From Phycisphaerae bacterium (GTDB lineage: Bacteria > Planctomycetota > Phycisphaerae > UBA1845), in NCBI GenBank assembly GCA_029260165.1, contig JAJDDT010000084.1:1-64000 (forward strand): 64,000 bases of DNA, read 5' to 3'. Positions within the stretch are counted from its first letter, which is position 1. Each line of letters starts with the position of its first letter. The position numbers were made by a program, and so were the translations under genes. Of the stretch, positions 43,940-52,128 are shown piece after piece. Under the pieces are notes generated by a model. That model saw only the letters and a list, made by a program, of their open reading frames with translations. It had not been told where the DNA came from and searched no databases.

Positions 43940-44503
43940 TTATTCGGAGGTTTCGTCGGAGCCTGTGTCTTTGGCGGAATCATCCGCCTCGACGGTCGCG
44001 GTTGTTTCGCTCGCCTCGGTCGATTCGCTGGTCGACGCAGCTTCACTCGCCTCTGCTTTTTCGCTTGTTGCGGTTGCGGCGGGCGCTTCGACTGTGGCGG
44101 TCGCGCTGGACGACGGCCTCGACTCTGCGGGTCGCCTGCGAGCGTCGCCATCGAACTCGCGATCGGGTCGGTGTTCGGTGGTGGCTGGGATCGGCAGGCT
44201 TTCCATGTACTCCTTCGAGAGGCCTTCGGCGTCGAGAATCATGACGCGAAGGACATTATCCGAAAGCTTGCAGTCGCGTTCGATACGGCCAATCTTTTCC
44301 GGATCACCATTGAAGAAGACCAGGACGTAGCATCCTCTTTTCTGTTTCTTGATTTCGTACGCGAGCCTGCGATCGTCCCATTTTTTCTGGAAGACGATTT
44401 CGGCTTCTGCTCGCTGCATGATGCGTTCGAGTTCCTGCTCGACGTTGGTGTAGGTCGATGCGAAGTTGGAATCGAAGAGGAACATGGCTTCATACTGTTT
44501 CAA
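43940..44503 (-). CDS. rpsF: 30S ribosomal protein S6 with low-complexity tail
   Basis: S6 proteins usually start M-x-x-YE, and the TTG at 44503 gives MKQYEAMFLF in agreement. GGAGG lies nine bases upstream (44513-44517). The longer frame from 44524 also begins with TTG and would add seven atypical residues overlapping pth. The core has IKKQKRGCYVLVFFNGDPEKI. The last 80 residues are Glu/Ala/Ser/Thr-rich repeats (EASEAASTSESTEASETT) that are absent from ordinary S6. It starts 21 bases after the pth stop. Confidence 0.93.
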   Translation of the reverse strand: MKQYEAMFLFDSNFASTYTNVEQELERIMQRAEAEIVFQKKWDDRRLAYEIKKQKRGCYVLVFFNGDPEKIGRIERDCKLSDNVLRVMILDAEGLSKEYMESLPIPATTEHRPDREFDGDARRRPAESRPSSSATATVEAPAATATSEKAEASEAASTSESTEASETTATVEADDSAKDTGSDETSE

Positions 44504-44512
44504 CTGACTATG

Positions 44513-44517
44513 CCTCC
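44513..44517 (-). promoter_or_regulatory. Shine-Dalgarno site that fixes the rpsF TTG start
   Basis: On the minus strand GGAGG stands nine bases before TTG 44503. No in-frame ATG exists near the expected N-terminus; the first is seven codons later, inside the conserved core. Confidence 0.7.
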
Positions 44518-44524
44518 AAAGCAA

Positions 44525-45124
44525 CTATGACGATTGTCTCTTGTCGCCCCTGTCGGGCGTGTCTTGCGATTTCGCATTGTAACGGGTCATGGTAACACTG
44601 GAACCGTTTTTGATCCAGAATTCCACCGCGTCCGCGGATTCGTCCGCGATCTGATTGACCATGGGTTGCTCGTCCGGATGGAACCGGGACAGGACGAACG
44701 ATACCTGGTTTCCGAGCGGCTGACCAATGCCGATACGGAGCCTGGGAAACTCGTTTGTGCCCGTTTTCTGGACGATGTCCGCCAATCCGTTGTGTCCTCC
44801 GGGCGAACCATTGGGTCGCAGACGGATTCTGCCCAGCGGCAAAGCCAAATCGTCGACGACGACGAGCAGGTCCTGGAGCTCGATCTGGTAGAATTTCCCC
44901 GCGGCTGCGATACTCGCTCCACTGCGGTTCATGAAGGTTGTCGGCTTGAGCAGGACGATTTTCTCGTCGCCAATCCGCACCTCGCCATACCACGCCTGAA
45001 ACTTTTCCCGGCTCATATCGACGTTCCAGCGATCTGCGAGGATATCGATCACATGGAATCCGATGTTGTGCCGGGTTCCAGCGTATTTTGGACCCGGATT
45101 TCCAAGTCCCGCAATGAGTTTCAC
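44525..45124 (-). CDS. pth: Peptidyl-tRNA hydrolase
   Basis: The 199-residue protein has the Pth motifs: GLGNPGPKYAGTRHNIGF (catalytic His at about 20), PTTFMNRSG, VVVDDLALPLG and GSPGGHNGLADI. It recycles tRNA from prematurely released peptidyl-tRNAs. The start is GTG 45124. It lies 35 bases after rplY; rplY-pth is a frequent pair. Confidence 0.95.
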   Translation of the reverse strand: MKLIAGLGNPGPKYAGTRHNIGFHVIDILADRWNVDMSREKFQAWYGEVRIGDEKIVLLKPTTFMNRSGASIAAAGKFYQIELQDLLVVVDDLALPLGRIRLRPNGSPGGHNGLADIVQKTGTNEFPRLRIGIGQPLGNQVSFVLSRFHPDEQPMVNQIADESADAVEFWIKNGSSVTMTRYNAKSQDTPDRGDKRQSS

Positions 45125-45159
45125 GATGGTCTTCCATATCCTCGATGCCTGTCGGAGTC

Positions 45160-45798
45160 TTATTCCGACGATTCCTCGTCTTCGGCCTTCTTGCCAATGA
45201 CCTCCGGTTCGGACGATTCGGCACCTTCTTCGGCTTCCTCTTCTTCCGGCTTTTCGGTGAGCGTGCGGCAGATCGCGATTTTTTCATCGGGATCCGTCAA
45301 CGATGTCACGCCATCGGGGAACTCGAGATCCTTCACACACAGATCGTCGTCGATACCCAGATTGGCAACGCTGACGTGCAGGGTGCCCGGAATGTCGGAG
45401 GCTTTACACTCGACGGTAATCGTATCGAGCACATGGTCGAGCACGCCGCCATCGGCGATGCCTTTGGCGATTCCCTTGATCTCGACGGCGACTTCGACGG
45501 TAACCTTTTCAGAAAGATCAACACGAGCAAAATCGACGTGGATCGGGTCCTTGTCGAGATAATCGTACTGGACATCCTTGATCAGGTAATCCCCCTTCTT
45601 GCCATCGACGTCCACATGCAGGACGCGAGCGCCGTGATGCAGGTGGAGGACGAAATCGTGCGCGGAGAATGCAATGTGCTCCGGGTCTTCGCCGTGGCCG
45701 TAGATAACGCCCGGAAGATCACCGCGCTCGCGCAGTTTGCGGCAAAATCCGGTGCCGGTTTTTTCGCGGCGATTGGCTTTGAGAGATGCAACATTCAT
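45160..45798 (-). CDS. rplY: 50S ribosomal protein L25/general stress protein Ctc
   Basis: The 212-residue protein has the N-terminal 5S rRNA-binding L25 domain (REKTGTGFCRKLRERGDLPGVIYG) and the C-terminal Ctc domain (to about 180). It ends in an acidic low-complexity tail (EKPEEEEAEEGAESSEPE). Ctc-type L25 binds 5S rRNA and is stress-linked in Bacillus. It stands between prs and pth. Confidence 0.94.
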   Translation of the reverse strand: MNVASLKANRREKTGTGFCRKLRERGDLPGVIYGHGEDPEHIAFSAHDFVLHLHHGARVLHVDVDGKKGDYLIKDVQYDYLDKDPIHVDFARVDLSEKVTVEVAVEIKGIAKGIADGGVLDHVLDTITVECKASDIPGTLHVSVANLGIDDDLCVKDLEFPDGVTSLTDPDEKIAICRTLTEKPEEEEAEEGAESSEPEVIGKKAEDEESSE

Positions 45799-45827
45799 GT
45801 CTGGTCAACTCCGTGTTTTTGTGCCGG

Positions 45828-46820
45828 TCAGCGGTCACTGTTCCAATCAGAGAAAAGGGCGCTGATCGATTGTTGTTCGTGAATACGTTTGATGGCTTCT
45901 CCCATCAGTTCCGCAACGGACAGGATTTTAAGGTTTTTCAGGTGATCCTGCATTTCCCGGGCAACGGGGATCGTGTCCGTCACGACCAGGTGTTTGAACT
46001 CAGCCGCGGGCAATCTCTTGCGTGCCGCCTTGACGAAAACCGGATGCGTCGCACCAAGACAAACGGAGGCTGCACCGTATTCGGTGGCGAGTTTGGCGGC
46101 TGACGCGGCGGTTGCACCGGTCGTAATCATGTCGTCGAAGATCAGGACGTTTTTACCCCGGACGTCACCGATGAGTCTGGCTGCGGTGATGGAATCACCG
46201 GATTCGCGACGCTTATCGATGACGGCGAGGTCACCGCCAAGCTGTGTTGCGAATCGGTTGGCGGTCTTGATGTTGCCGACGTCGGGGCTGAGGAGCACGA
46301 TGTTGTCGAGATTCAATTTTTTGAAGAAAGCGCCGAGGACGGGAGCGGCGTTCAGGTGATCGAGCGGGATGTCGAAAAACCCCTGTATCTGGTCGGCGTG
46401 GAGGTCCATGGTGAGAACGCGATGAACGCCCGCGGTGGTCAGCAGGTTGGCGACGAGCTTGGCGGTGATGGGTGTCCTGCCCTCGGATTTTCGATCCTGC
46501 CTTGCGTAGCCGAAATAGGGGATGACCGCAGTGATGCGATCGGCGCTGGCGCGGCGGAGCGAGTCGATAAAGACGAGGAGTTCCATCAAATGGTCGTTGA
46601 CCGGTGGGCAGGTGGACTGCACGACGAAGCAATCCTTTCCGCGAACGTCGTCGTCAATCTTGATGATGCACTCGCCGTCGGGGTAGCGATCGACCATTGC
46701 GTCGGCCCGCCTGATGCCGAGATGGCCGCAGATTTTGTCGGTCATGTCCGGGAGACTTCTCCCGCCGAAGACGCGTATTTGCGACAAATCGGAATCACCT
46801 GTTCTGCTTGCAGGCGTCAT
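45828..46820 (-). CDS. prs: Ribose-phosphate pyrophosphokinase (PRPP synthetase)
   Basis: ATG 46820 overlaps the glmU stop (ATGA), with GGGAG seven bases upstream. A start at 46838 would lie inside glmU. The 330-residue chain has Prs motifs: RYPDGE, the catalytic flexible-loop region YARQDRKSEGRTPITAK, MDLHADQIQGFFD and PRPP-binding IFDDMITTGATAASAA. It makes PRPP from ribose-5-phosphate and ATP for nucleotide, His and Trp synthesis. The order glmU-prs-rplY-pth is common in bacteria. Confidence 0.95.
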   Translation of the reverse strand: MTPASRTGDSDLSQIRVFGGRSLPDMTDKICGHLGIRRADAMVDRYPDGECIIKIDDDVRGKDCFVVQSTCPPVNDHLMELLVFIDSLRRASADRITAVIPYFGYARQDRKSEGRTPITAKLVANLLTTAGVHRVLTMDLHADQIQGFFDIPLDHLNAAPVLGAFFKKLNLDNIVLLSPDVGNIKTANRFATQLGGDLAVIDKRRESGDSITAARLIGDVRGKNVLIFDDMITTGATAASAAKLATEYGAASVCLGATHPVFVKAARKRLPAAEFKHLVVTDTIPVAREMQDHLKNLKILSVAELMGEAIKRIHEQQSISALFSDWNSDR

Positions 46821-47782
46821 TGGACGACTCCCGTGCACTGGAGGCCTATGGACTGGCCTGTCGGGATATGGTCGTCACCGGCGATGACGGCGAACGGTCC
46901 GATGGAGCACTCGTCGCCGATAGTCGCGCCAGCCCTGACACAGGTGAATGGATGAACGGTCGTTTCGGGGCCGATTTTACAACCGGCTTCAATCCAGGTT
47001 GTGCGCGGATCCACGATGGTGACGCGGTTGGACATCCAGTGATGTTGAATGCGGTCCTGCATGACCCCGCTGACGAACGCGAGGTCTGCCCGCGAGTTGA
47101 CGCCGTACGCGTCGGCAGGATCGACAATGGGCAGTGCGGTGGCGGTGAGTCCTTCGTCCAGAAGGATGCGGACGGCGTCGGTGATGTAGTATTCGCCTTT
47201 TGCGTTGTCGGGGGTGATTTTGTGCAGGGCGGTGAACAACTGTCTCGCGTTGAAGCAGTAATAGCTAATGTTGACTTCGTTGATGTTTCGCTGGTCGGGG
47301 GTGCAGTCGGCGTGTTCGACGATCCCGGTTAATTCGCCCGCGGGGTTTCGTGTGATTCTGCCGTACCCTGCCGGATCTTCGAAAATGGAGCTTGCCAGGG
47401 TGACACCCCCACCGGACTTTTCGCACTCGTCAAGAATGGTGCCAAGTGCGTCCGGACGAATGAGCGGCATGTCGCCCGCGATGACCAGGGCGGGGCCTTC
47501 AAAACCGTCGAGAGCGGATTCACAGACGAGAACGGCGTGTCCGGTTCCTTTTTGCTCTTTCTGCTGAACCCAGGTGATGGTGTCATCGTGGAAGGTGTCG
47601 ATAACCTGGTCTTTTCCGTGGCCTACGACGATGATCAATCGATCGACGCCGACGGTCTTGCAGGCGTTGATGACATGGGCGAGCATCGGCGCACCGCAAA
47701 CGTTGTGCAGCACCTTGGGGAGGTTGCTCTGCATGCGGGTACTTTTTCCCGCAGCCAGGATGATAGCGACGCGTTGGCCCAT
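46817..47782 (-). CDS. glmU: GlmU-type uridylyltransferase, short form
   Basis: ATG 47782 gives 321 residues starting GQRVAIILAAGKSTRMQSNLPKVLH, the pyrophosphorylase signature. GAPMLAHVI, ALVIAGDMPLI, NEVNISYYCF and KGEYYITDAV complete a GlmU N-terminal domain. Only about 60 residues of left-handed beta-helix follow (TWIEAGCKIGPETTVHPFTCVR), so most of the usual acetyltransferase half is missing; typical GlmU has about 450 residues. It can make UDP-GlcNAc from GlcNAc-1-P, but the acetylation step must come from another enzyme. Its end overlaps prs. Confidence 0.9.
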   Translation of the reverse strand: MGQRVAIILAAGKSTRMQSNLPKVLHNVCGAPMLAHVINACKTVGVDRLIIVVGHGKDQVIDTFHDDTITWVQQKEQKGTGHAVLVCESALDGFEGPALVIAGDMPLIRPDALGTILDECEKSGGGVTLASSIFEDPAGYGRITRNPAGELTGIVEHADCTPDQRNINEVNISYYCFNARQLFTALHKITPDNAKGEYYITDAVRILLDEGLTATALPIVDPADAYGVNSRADLAFVSGVMQDRIQHHWMSNRVTIVDPRTTWIEAGCKIGPETTVHPFTCVRAGATIGDECSIGPFAVIAGDDHIPTGQSIGLQCTGVVQ

Positions 47783-47858
47783 TGGTTCGGCAAACCTGTC
47801 TCGTACGCATTTACATATTAGCCCCGGATCCAAGTTGACGCCGAGGTATCCGGCAGAC

Positions 47859-47930
47859 CTACCCGGCCTGGACTTGAACCAGGAATACCAGTACCAAAAA
47901 CTGGTGTGTTGCCAATTACACCACCGGGTA
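47859..47930 (-). tRNA. tRNA-Gln (anticodon UUG)
   Basis: On the minus strand a full cloverleaf can be drawn: acceptor stem TACCCGG/CCGGGTA, a four-pair D stem (GTGT/ACAC), anticodon stem CCAGT/ACTGG with loop TTTTGGT (anticodon TTG, reading CAA), and T stem CCTGG/CCAGG with loop TTCAAGT. The discriminator base is G. CCA is not encoded. It lies upstream of glmU and separates the housekeeping run from the type VI locus. Confidence 0.93.
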
Positions 47931-48139
47931 TGAGTACCAAATCAGCAGCCGACGCGACGCTCGCTGGTATTACACACCCCTCCCGTCCACCGTCGGTTCC
48001 TGAAACAAACGAAATCGCCGTACGGTGGGGATTGGCGGGCAAACGACCCACTGCTGCTGAAATTGCGGACCCACCGTCCCCGACGGGTCGGCGGGTAAGG
48101 TAGTTTGTCGTTGGCTGGAAGTCAACCCAGCCAAAGCGT

Positions 48140-49963
48140 TTACGTCAACCGGTAGCCCATCACAACAGGGATTCCACCGGGGAGAATCTGAGCGGGCGGC
48201 AGGACGGTGACAGCGAGGTCGTGCGCTCCCGGCGCACCCTCTGCTGCTTGAATTTGTGCGTTGACACTGTCTTCCGGAGCGGCCTGGCCTTCGACGGTCA
48301 GCCATTGCCGGATGTGCATGGCGACGGTTGGGCCAACCTTTTCGGTGGCGAGTCCGACGAGGTGCGGTTTGAGGTCGAACAGGAGCGAGGCGAGTCTGCC
48401 GGCGAAGAGTTGATATGGGAGGCTGACCTCGAGGAGAGCTTCGTTGTCCATTTTGACGGGTTGGGTGACAGATAATCCGTTCCAGACGAGGGCGTCTTCG
48501 TGTTCGCGTAGTGTTGCGATGGCGTTGAGACCGACGAAGGCCATCTCCTCGATTTTGTTCTGGGGCAGGGTTGTGTCGGTCGGGCCATATTGTTTGTCGC
48601 CGTTTTTCCCGCCGAGACCGGTCTTGAATCCCTCGACCCGTCCGTTGACGAATCCCGCCATCGCGGTTGGCCAACCGATGTTGGCGACGGAGTTGGCGAC
48701 GGTGGCGGCGATTGCGATGGTCCCGGTTGCCCAGAGAAAATCCTTCTCTCCGGCGCGGGGCTCCTTGTATTTGTAGGCGAGATCGTTTTCGTCGCCCTTG
48801 TCGTGTGGGGCGCGGAGCAGTCCCCTGCCAAAAACGACACCCAGCGAGCGGGCGTATTGCTGTTGGCGGAGGGTTTTCCACTTGGCGTATTTCCACTGGT
48901 CGAGCATGTTGGCGAAGGATGGGAGGGTGGTCATTTGCCAGGCGTGTTTGACGCCGAAGAACTGTGACGAAGCCCCGGCAATCACGACGGCGGGAAGGCT
49001 GGCGCCGTGTTGTGCCCATTCGTCGAGCTGGTCGAAATCGGCAGCGGAGCAGGCGTACTGCCTGTCGACGATGATGAGTTGGGGTGCGTTCGCGCCTTCG
49101 TCGAAAACAGGGTCGATGAGTTTGTCCCGGAAACGTTCGAGCATGTCGGTGGTTGGGGCGTGGAGGACGGCGAGTCGGACGTTTTTTCTAAAATCGATTC
49201 TGGAGACGAGAAACGCAAGGGATCGCCAGGCAGCTTCGACGGGTTTGACCTGCGGGGCGTGGAGGACGGCGGTGAGCCATGCGGAAATCTGTTTGTTTAA
49301 TTCGGTGAGAGCGCGTCGCAAAGCGCCAGCCTGCTCGGTGGGCAGACCTGCTCCGCCTCCTGCGGCTGCTGTGACCGCTTTGGAGAGCGGTGAGGTGGGC
49401 GGTGGGGTTTCGGAGGCGTCCTCGGAATCTCCGCCAAGATCGAGTTGGCCCAGAAGATCGTCGACGGCTGCTGTTGGTGCGGCGGGGGCGGCGGGTGACC
49501 AATTAACGGTATTTCTGATCCACGCCAGTTGGTCGTTTTCGGCGATGGCTGACGCGATGGCCTGGTTGAGTTGGTCGTCGGTTGTTTTTCCGTGCAGCCT
49601 GTCGACGATTATTGCATGAATGTTGTGGAGCGCTTTGGCTTGCGGGATTTGTTCGATGAGGTTGAGGGGATCGAACGCCTTGATGGAACTGACGTTGAGC
49701 GACACTTCTGTCATGACGCTGCCGGGGGCGACGGGGTTTGCGATGGTGAAGCTGATGGTTGGGTTGGCGGCTGCGAGGAAATCGTCGAACTTGTCGGCGG
49801 ATATGTCGGCAACACCGTCGGCGAGGGGGCTGGCGAGTTTTCCGGCGGAGCCTGCGAGGTCGCCGACGTAGAGGATGTGGTAAGGCTCTTCGCCGGTGAC
49901 TTTCAGGCCGTCTGGGAAGGAGAAATTCACTTCGAGTTCGGGTGGTGGTTGTTCGTCGGTCAT
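48140..49963 (-). CDS. Type VI secretion sheath protein, TssB-TssC fusion
   Basis: The 607-residue protein has two parts. Residues 1-150 resemble TssB: PYHILYVGDLAGSA, then DKFDDFLAAANPTISFTIAN and a VSLNVSSIKAFDPLNLIEQIPQ motif. Residues about 210-600 resemble TssC: LNKQISAWLTAVLHAPQVKPVEAAWRSLAFLVSRID, then DRQYACSAADFDQLDEWAQHGASLPAVVIAG. An Ala/Pro-rich linker separates them. In ordinary T6SS the sheath is a heterodimer of separate TssB (about 160) and TssC (about 500). Here one chain seems to supply both. It is the last T6SS gene of the unit, downstream of the repeat-rich gap. Confidence 0.78.
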   Translation of the reverse strand: MTDEQPPPELEVNFSFPDGLKVTGEEPYHILYVGDLAGSAGKLASPLADGVADISADKFDDFLAAANPTISFTIANPVAPGSVMTEVSLNVSSIKAFDPLNLIEQIPQAKALHNIHAIIVDRLHGKTTDDQLNQAIASAIAENDQLAWIRNTVNWSPAAPAAPTAAVDDLLGQLDLGGDSEDASETPPPTSPLSKAVTAAAGGGAGLPTEQAGALRRALTELNKQISAWLTAVLHAPQVKPVEAAWRSLAFLVSRIDFRKNVRLAVLHAPTTDMLERFRDKLIDPVFDEGANAPQLIIVDRQYACSAADFDQLDEWAQHGASLPAVVIAGASSQFFGVKHAWQMTTLPSFANMLDQWKYAKWKTLRQQQYARSLGVVFGRGLLRAPHDKGDENDLAYKYKEPRAGEKDFLWATGTIAIAATVANSVANIGWPTAMAGFVNGRVEGFKTGLGGKNGDKQYGPTDTTLPQNKIEEMAFVGLNAIATLREHEDALVWNGLSVTQPVKMDNEALLEVSLPYQLFAGRLASLLFDLKPHLVGLATEKVGPTVAMHIRQWLTVEGQAAPEDSVNAQIQAAEGAPGAHDLAVTVLPPAQILPGGIPVVMGYRLT

Positions 49964-50084
49964 GGTGATTTCCTTTGGGTTGGGTCGTTGTGAATTATCT
50001 TATGCTCGGACCAGTGCTCTGTCAGACATCGGACAATCGGTGGCCGCCACTGCCTTTGGGTTGGGGGACTTGAAAGGCGTTCCG

Positions 50085-50121
50085 GATTCGACTCCCCCAC
50101 CTCTAAAGAGGTGGGCCACCC
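50085..50121 (+). repeat. Interspersed hairpin repeat, family B
   Basis: GATTCGACTCCCCCACCTC, TAAA loop, GAGGTGGGCCACCC. The stem is a perfect CCCACCTC/GAGGTGGG. Confidence 0.85.
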
Positions 50122-50177
50122 GACCTGGAGTGGTCATGCTGCAAGTGCTGGGTTTCGCGATCATTGACATCACCTGG

Positions 50178-50213
50178 TCTTCCCGTCACCCACAAGGGGT
50201 GACGCTACATTGG
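50178..50213 (+). repeat. Interspersed hairpin repeat, family A
   Basis: TCTTCCCGTCACCCACAAGG then GGTGACGCTACATTGG. The stem is of the CACCC/GGGTG type. Confidence 0.82.
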
Positions 50214-50240
50214 TGCGGTTGCGAACCGACGCTGTCTTGT

Positions 50241-50276
50241 GATTCCGTTACCCACAAGGGCAGACGCGACATTGGG
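50241..50276 (+). repeat. Degenerate hairpin repeat, family A
   Basis: GATTCCGTTACCCACAAGGG then CAGACGCGACATTGGG. It keeps the frame of the repeat but the stem is broken, so this copy is decaying. Confidence 0.6.
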
Positions 50277-50288
50277 ATCAAACCTGCT

Positions 50289-50579
50289 CTAGCGACCCTT
50301 GCGCGGATTTCTTCGAATCCAGTCTCCGATCTGTTTCCTGATGGAATCCTCGCTGGCTTCGATGCCCGCGCCACCGGTTGCACGACTGACGATTTGTGAG
50401 GCGACGCGTGCTTCCGGTCCGGCGGACAAACTTGCACCTGCGAAGCGTGTGTCGAGATCGAAACCGGCGGCACGGGCCTGGTGGGTCATGCAATTGAGCA
50501 CGGTGCCGCAATCCTCCTGTGGGAATTTGAGATAGGTGGTCAGGTAGGTTCGTATGTCCTGTTCGACGATTGAGTTCAT
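50289..50579 (-). CDS. Unknown small protein of the T6SS locus
   Basis: The 96-residue family is not recognised. The protein has no signal peptide; it has a helical N-terminal part (VEQDIRTYLTTYLKFPQED) and ends in a basic helix (SIRKQIGDWIRRNPRKGR). The gene lies 48 bases downstream of the PAAR gene on the same strand, so it is likely co-transcribed. A role as adaptor, structural component or immunity protein cannot be told from sequence. Confidence 0.6.
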   Translation of the reverse strand: MNSIVEQDIRTYLTTYLKFPQEDCGTVLNCMTHQARAAGFDLDTRFAGASLSAGPEARVASQIVSRATGGAGIEASEDSIRKQIGDWIRRNPRKGR

Positions 50580-50627
50580 TGGTCTTGCTCCTTGTTCTTG
50601 ATTTTTCGCGTTAGCACTTTCCTACTC

Positions 50628-51179
50628 CTAGCCGATCATCACCGTGAATTCGCCTTGTGCGATGGCGTCCGGTGGTCCGACGCAGGTGGCCTGGTCGCCC
50701 ATTCTGGCGGCTGGCATGAATCCGATCAATACGGTCGTGGAACCGGGAAGGCATGGTCCGCCGACGTGGGGGACGACTCCCGTGACCATTGGACAGGCGT
50801 GCATATCTGTGACTCGGGCGGCGGGTTTGTTACCGATGAGACAGGTTGGTTCGCCCTTGACGATGTTGCCGCCGTGGGAGGTCATGTCGCCCATTCTGGC
50901 TGCCGGTTTGCCCGCGCCGCCACCGGGTGGTGATGGTGGTGAGACCGGGGCTGGTACGGGTGGTGGATTTTCCTCTTCGTAGACAGCTTGTACGGATTCG
51001 TAGTGCGCGACGGCCTGGTTGTGCTGGTTGAGTATTTCCTGGTAGGCGAGGTCGTTGAGTGCGTCCAGGTATTCGGGGGACGGTTGCTCGCCTTCCTTGG
51101 GTGGTGCGGGTTCAGGGTCCGGTGGTGGTTGAGGATAATCCTCGTAGTAGGAAGCCATCTCGTCTGGTGATGCGGACAT
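50628..51179 (-). CDS. PAAR-domain protein
   Basis: The 183-residue protein begins with a Pro/Glu-rich, partly helical region (1-90). The C-terminal half is a PAAR domain: KPAARMGDMTSHGG, CLIGNKPAARVTDMHACPM and PAARMGDQATCVG, with His and Cys residues placed to bind the zinc at the spike tip. PAAR proteins sharpen the VgrG trimer and can carry effectors. Here the extension is N-terminal and short, so this PAAR is probably structural. The 285-residue unknown lies 26 bases upstream. Confidence 0.88.
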   Translation of the reverse strand: MSASPDEMASYYEDYPQPPPDPEPAPPKEGEQPSPEYLDALNDLAYQEILNQHNQAVAHYESVQAVYEEENPPPVPAPVSPPSPPGGGAGKPAARMGDMTSHGGNIVKGEPTCLIGNKPAARVTDMHACPMVTGVVPHVGGPCLPGSTTVLIGFMPAARMGDQATCVGPPDAIAQGEFTVMIG

Positions 51180-51205
51180 GGTTTATTCCCCTTGTTGCTT
51201 TTGCC

Positions 51206-52063
51206 CTAGCGAACGATCTGCCATTGGTCACCGATTTTGCTGACGAGCATATTGTAATAGCCTCGCCCGCCTTCATCATCCTCTAATTCTCGCAGCGATG
51301 CTTCCCAATCCTTGTTGACGCAGTCGACCATCCTGCCGTCGGCGCAAAGGCGGAAATCGAGTTTTTTCGGGTCGAATGGTTCGATGCCCCACCATTTTTG
51401 TCCGGAATCCTGTCGGACGCCGTGACGAATGACGGCGGTGGTGTCTGTGGGCGATTTTTCGTAGGCTTTTGCGGTTTCGGTCAGGCGTATGGCGGAGCTT
51501 TTAATGAATGGTTCGGGGTCGCCGTCGCTGAGGGCAACGCCAAGTATCTTGAGAAAATCGACGATCTCGTCGCGAACGTCGTCGTCGAGATCAATGCGCG
51601 GGGCACGTTGCCATTCCCACGATCCGAACAGTTTTCCTATGTCGAATTTCCGGACAATTTCGAGCGGGAAGAGATCGGGATCGCCCTTTTCCTCCTGGTC
51701 CTCCTGGGTTTCGTCCTGCTCGCCGTCGTCGTGCGGCGGCCACTCGATGCTGGTGATTTCCTCCCCATCGGGACCGCCGATCGTGGAACCTTTCGGGTAT
51801 TTGGCGAGGATGACGAGGGCGCTTCCGGGGGGCGCTTTGGGAGAGCGCACGCCGTTGGGTCCGGTTTTGGATTCGGAGGGTTTGGGACCCGGACTGACGA
51901 CGATGGACAGGATGTTTTCGCGATCGACGAGATATTGATTGACCGGGACGCCGACAAAATGGCCTTTGTGTCCACCGCGCAAAGCGACGGGGATGTCGTT
52001 GAGGTAGAATTCCACCTGACAGTTGTTGGCGGTGCATTGTAAGACGTAAAACGTGTTGGTCAC
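51206..52063 (-). CDS. Unknown protein of the T6SS effector group
   Basis: The 285-residue protein starts with GTG. The N-terminal 110 residues look like a small beta-sandwich (YVLQCTANNCQVEFYLNDIPVALRGG, then VNQYLVDRENILSIVV). An acidic Gln/Glu/Asp linker follows (about 112-130), and the C-terminal 150 residues are mixed alpha-beta (FGSWEWQRAPRIDLDD, GYYNMLVSKIGDQWQIVR). There is no signal peptide, so it is cytoplasmic unless carried by the apparatus. Its position between the giant protein and PAAR suits a loading, spike or immunity role; none is proven. Confidence 0.6.
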   Translation of the reverse strand: MTNTFYVLQCTANNCQVEFYLNDIPVALRGGHKGHFVGVPVNQYLVDRENILSIVVSPGPKPSESKTGPNGVRSPKAPPGSALVILAKYPKGSTIGGPDGEEITSIEWPPHDDGEQDETQEDQEEKGDPDLFPLEIVRKFDIGKLFGSWEWQRAPRIDLDDDVRDEIVDFLKILGVALSDGDPEPFIKSSAIRLTETAKAYEKSPTDTTAVIRHGVRQDSGQKWWGIEPFDPKKLDFRLCADGRMVDCVNKDWEASLRELEDDEGGRGYYNMLVSKIGDQWQIVR

Positions 52064-52128
52064 GGCAACTTTCTCTTTGTTTTTTCTGATTGGCTTTGCG
52101 TCTGGTTCATCTCATCCCATCGTTAACG

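Larger units (their letters stand above)
49964..50288 (-). other. Repeat-rich intergenic gap inside the T6SS locus
   Basis: These 325 bases separate the fused sheath gene from the PAAR/effector group. They contain one family B and two family A hairpin repeats and no convincing ORF. Any promoter for the sheath gene would lie here, but none is clear. Confidence 0.6.

Noticed and set aside
46817-46838. Frameshift splitting a full-length glmU
   Set aside because: The bases after the glmU stop encode the prs N-terminus with its own ribosome-binding site, leaving no space for the rest of the acetyltransferase domain.
47859-47930. tRNA-Gln as the attachment site of a T6SS island
   Set aside because: Integration usually uses the 3' half of a tRNA, which here faces the housekeeping genes, not the T6SS. 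No duplicated 3' end or integrase gene is seen nearby.
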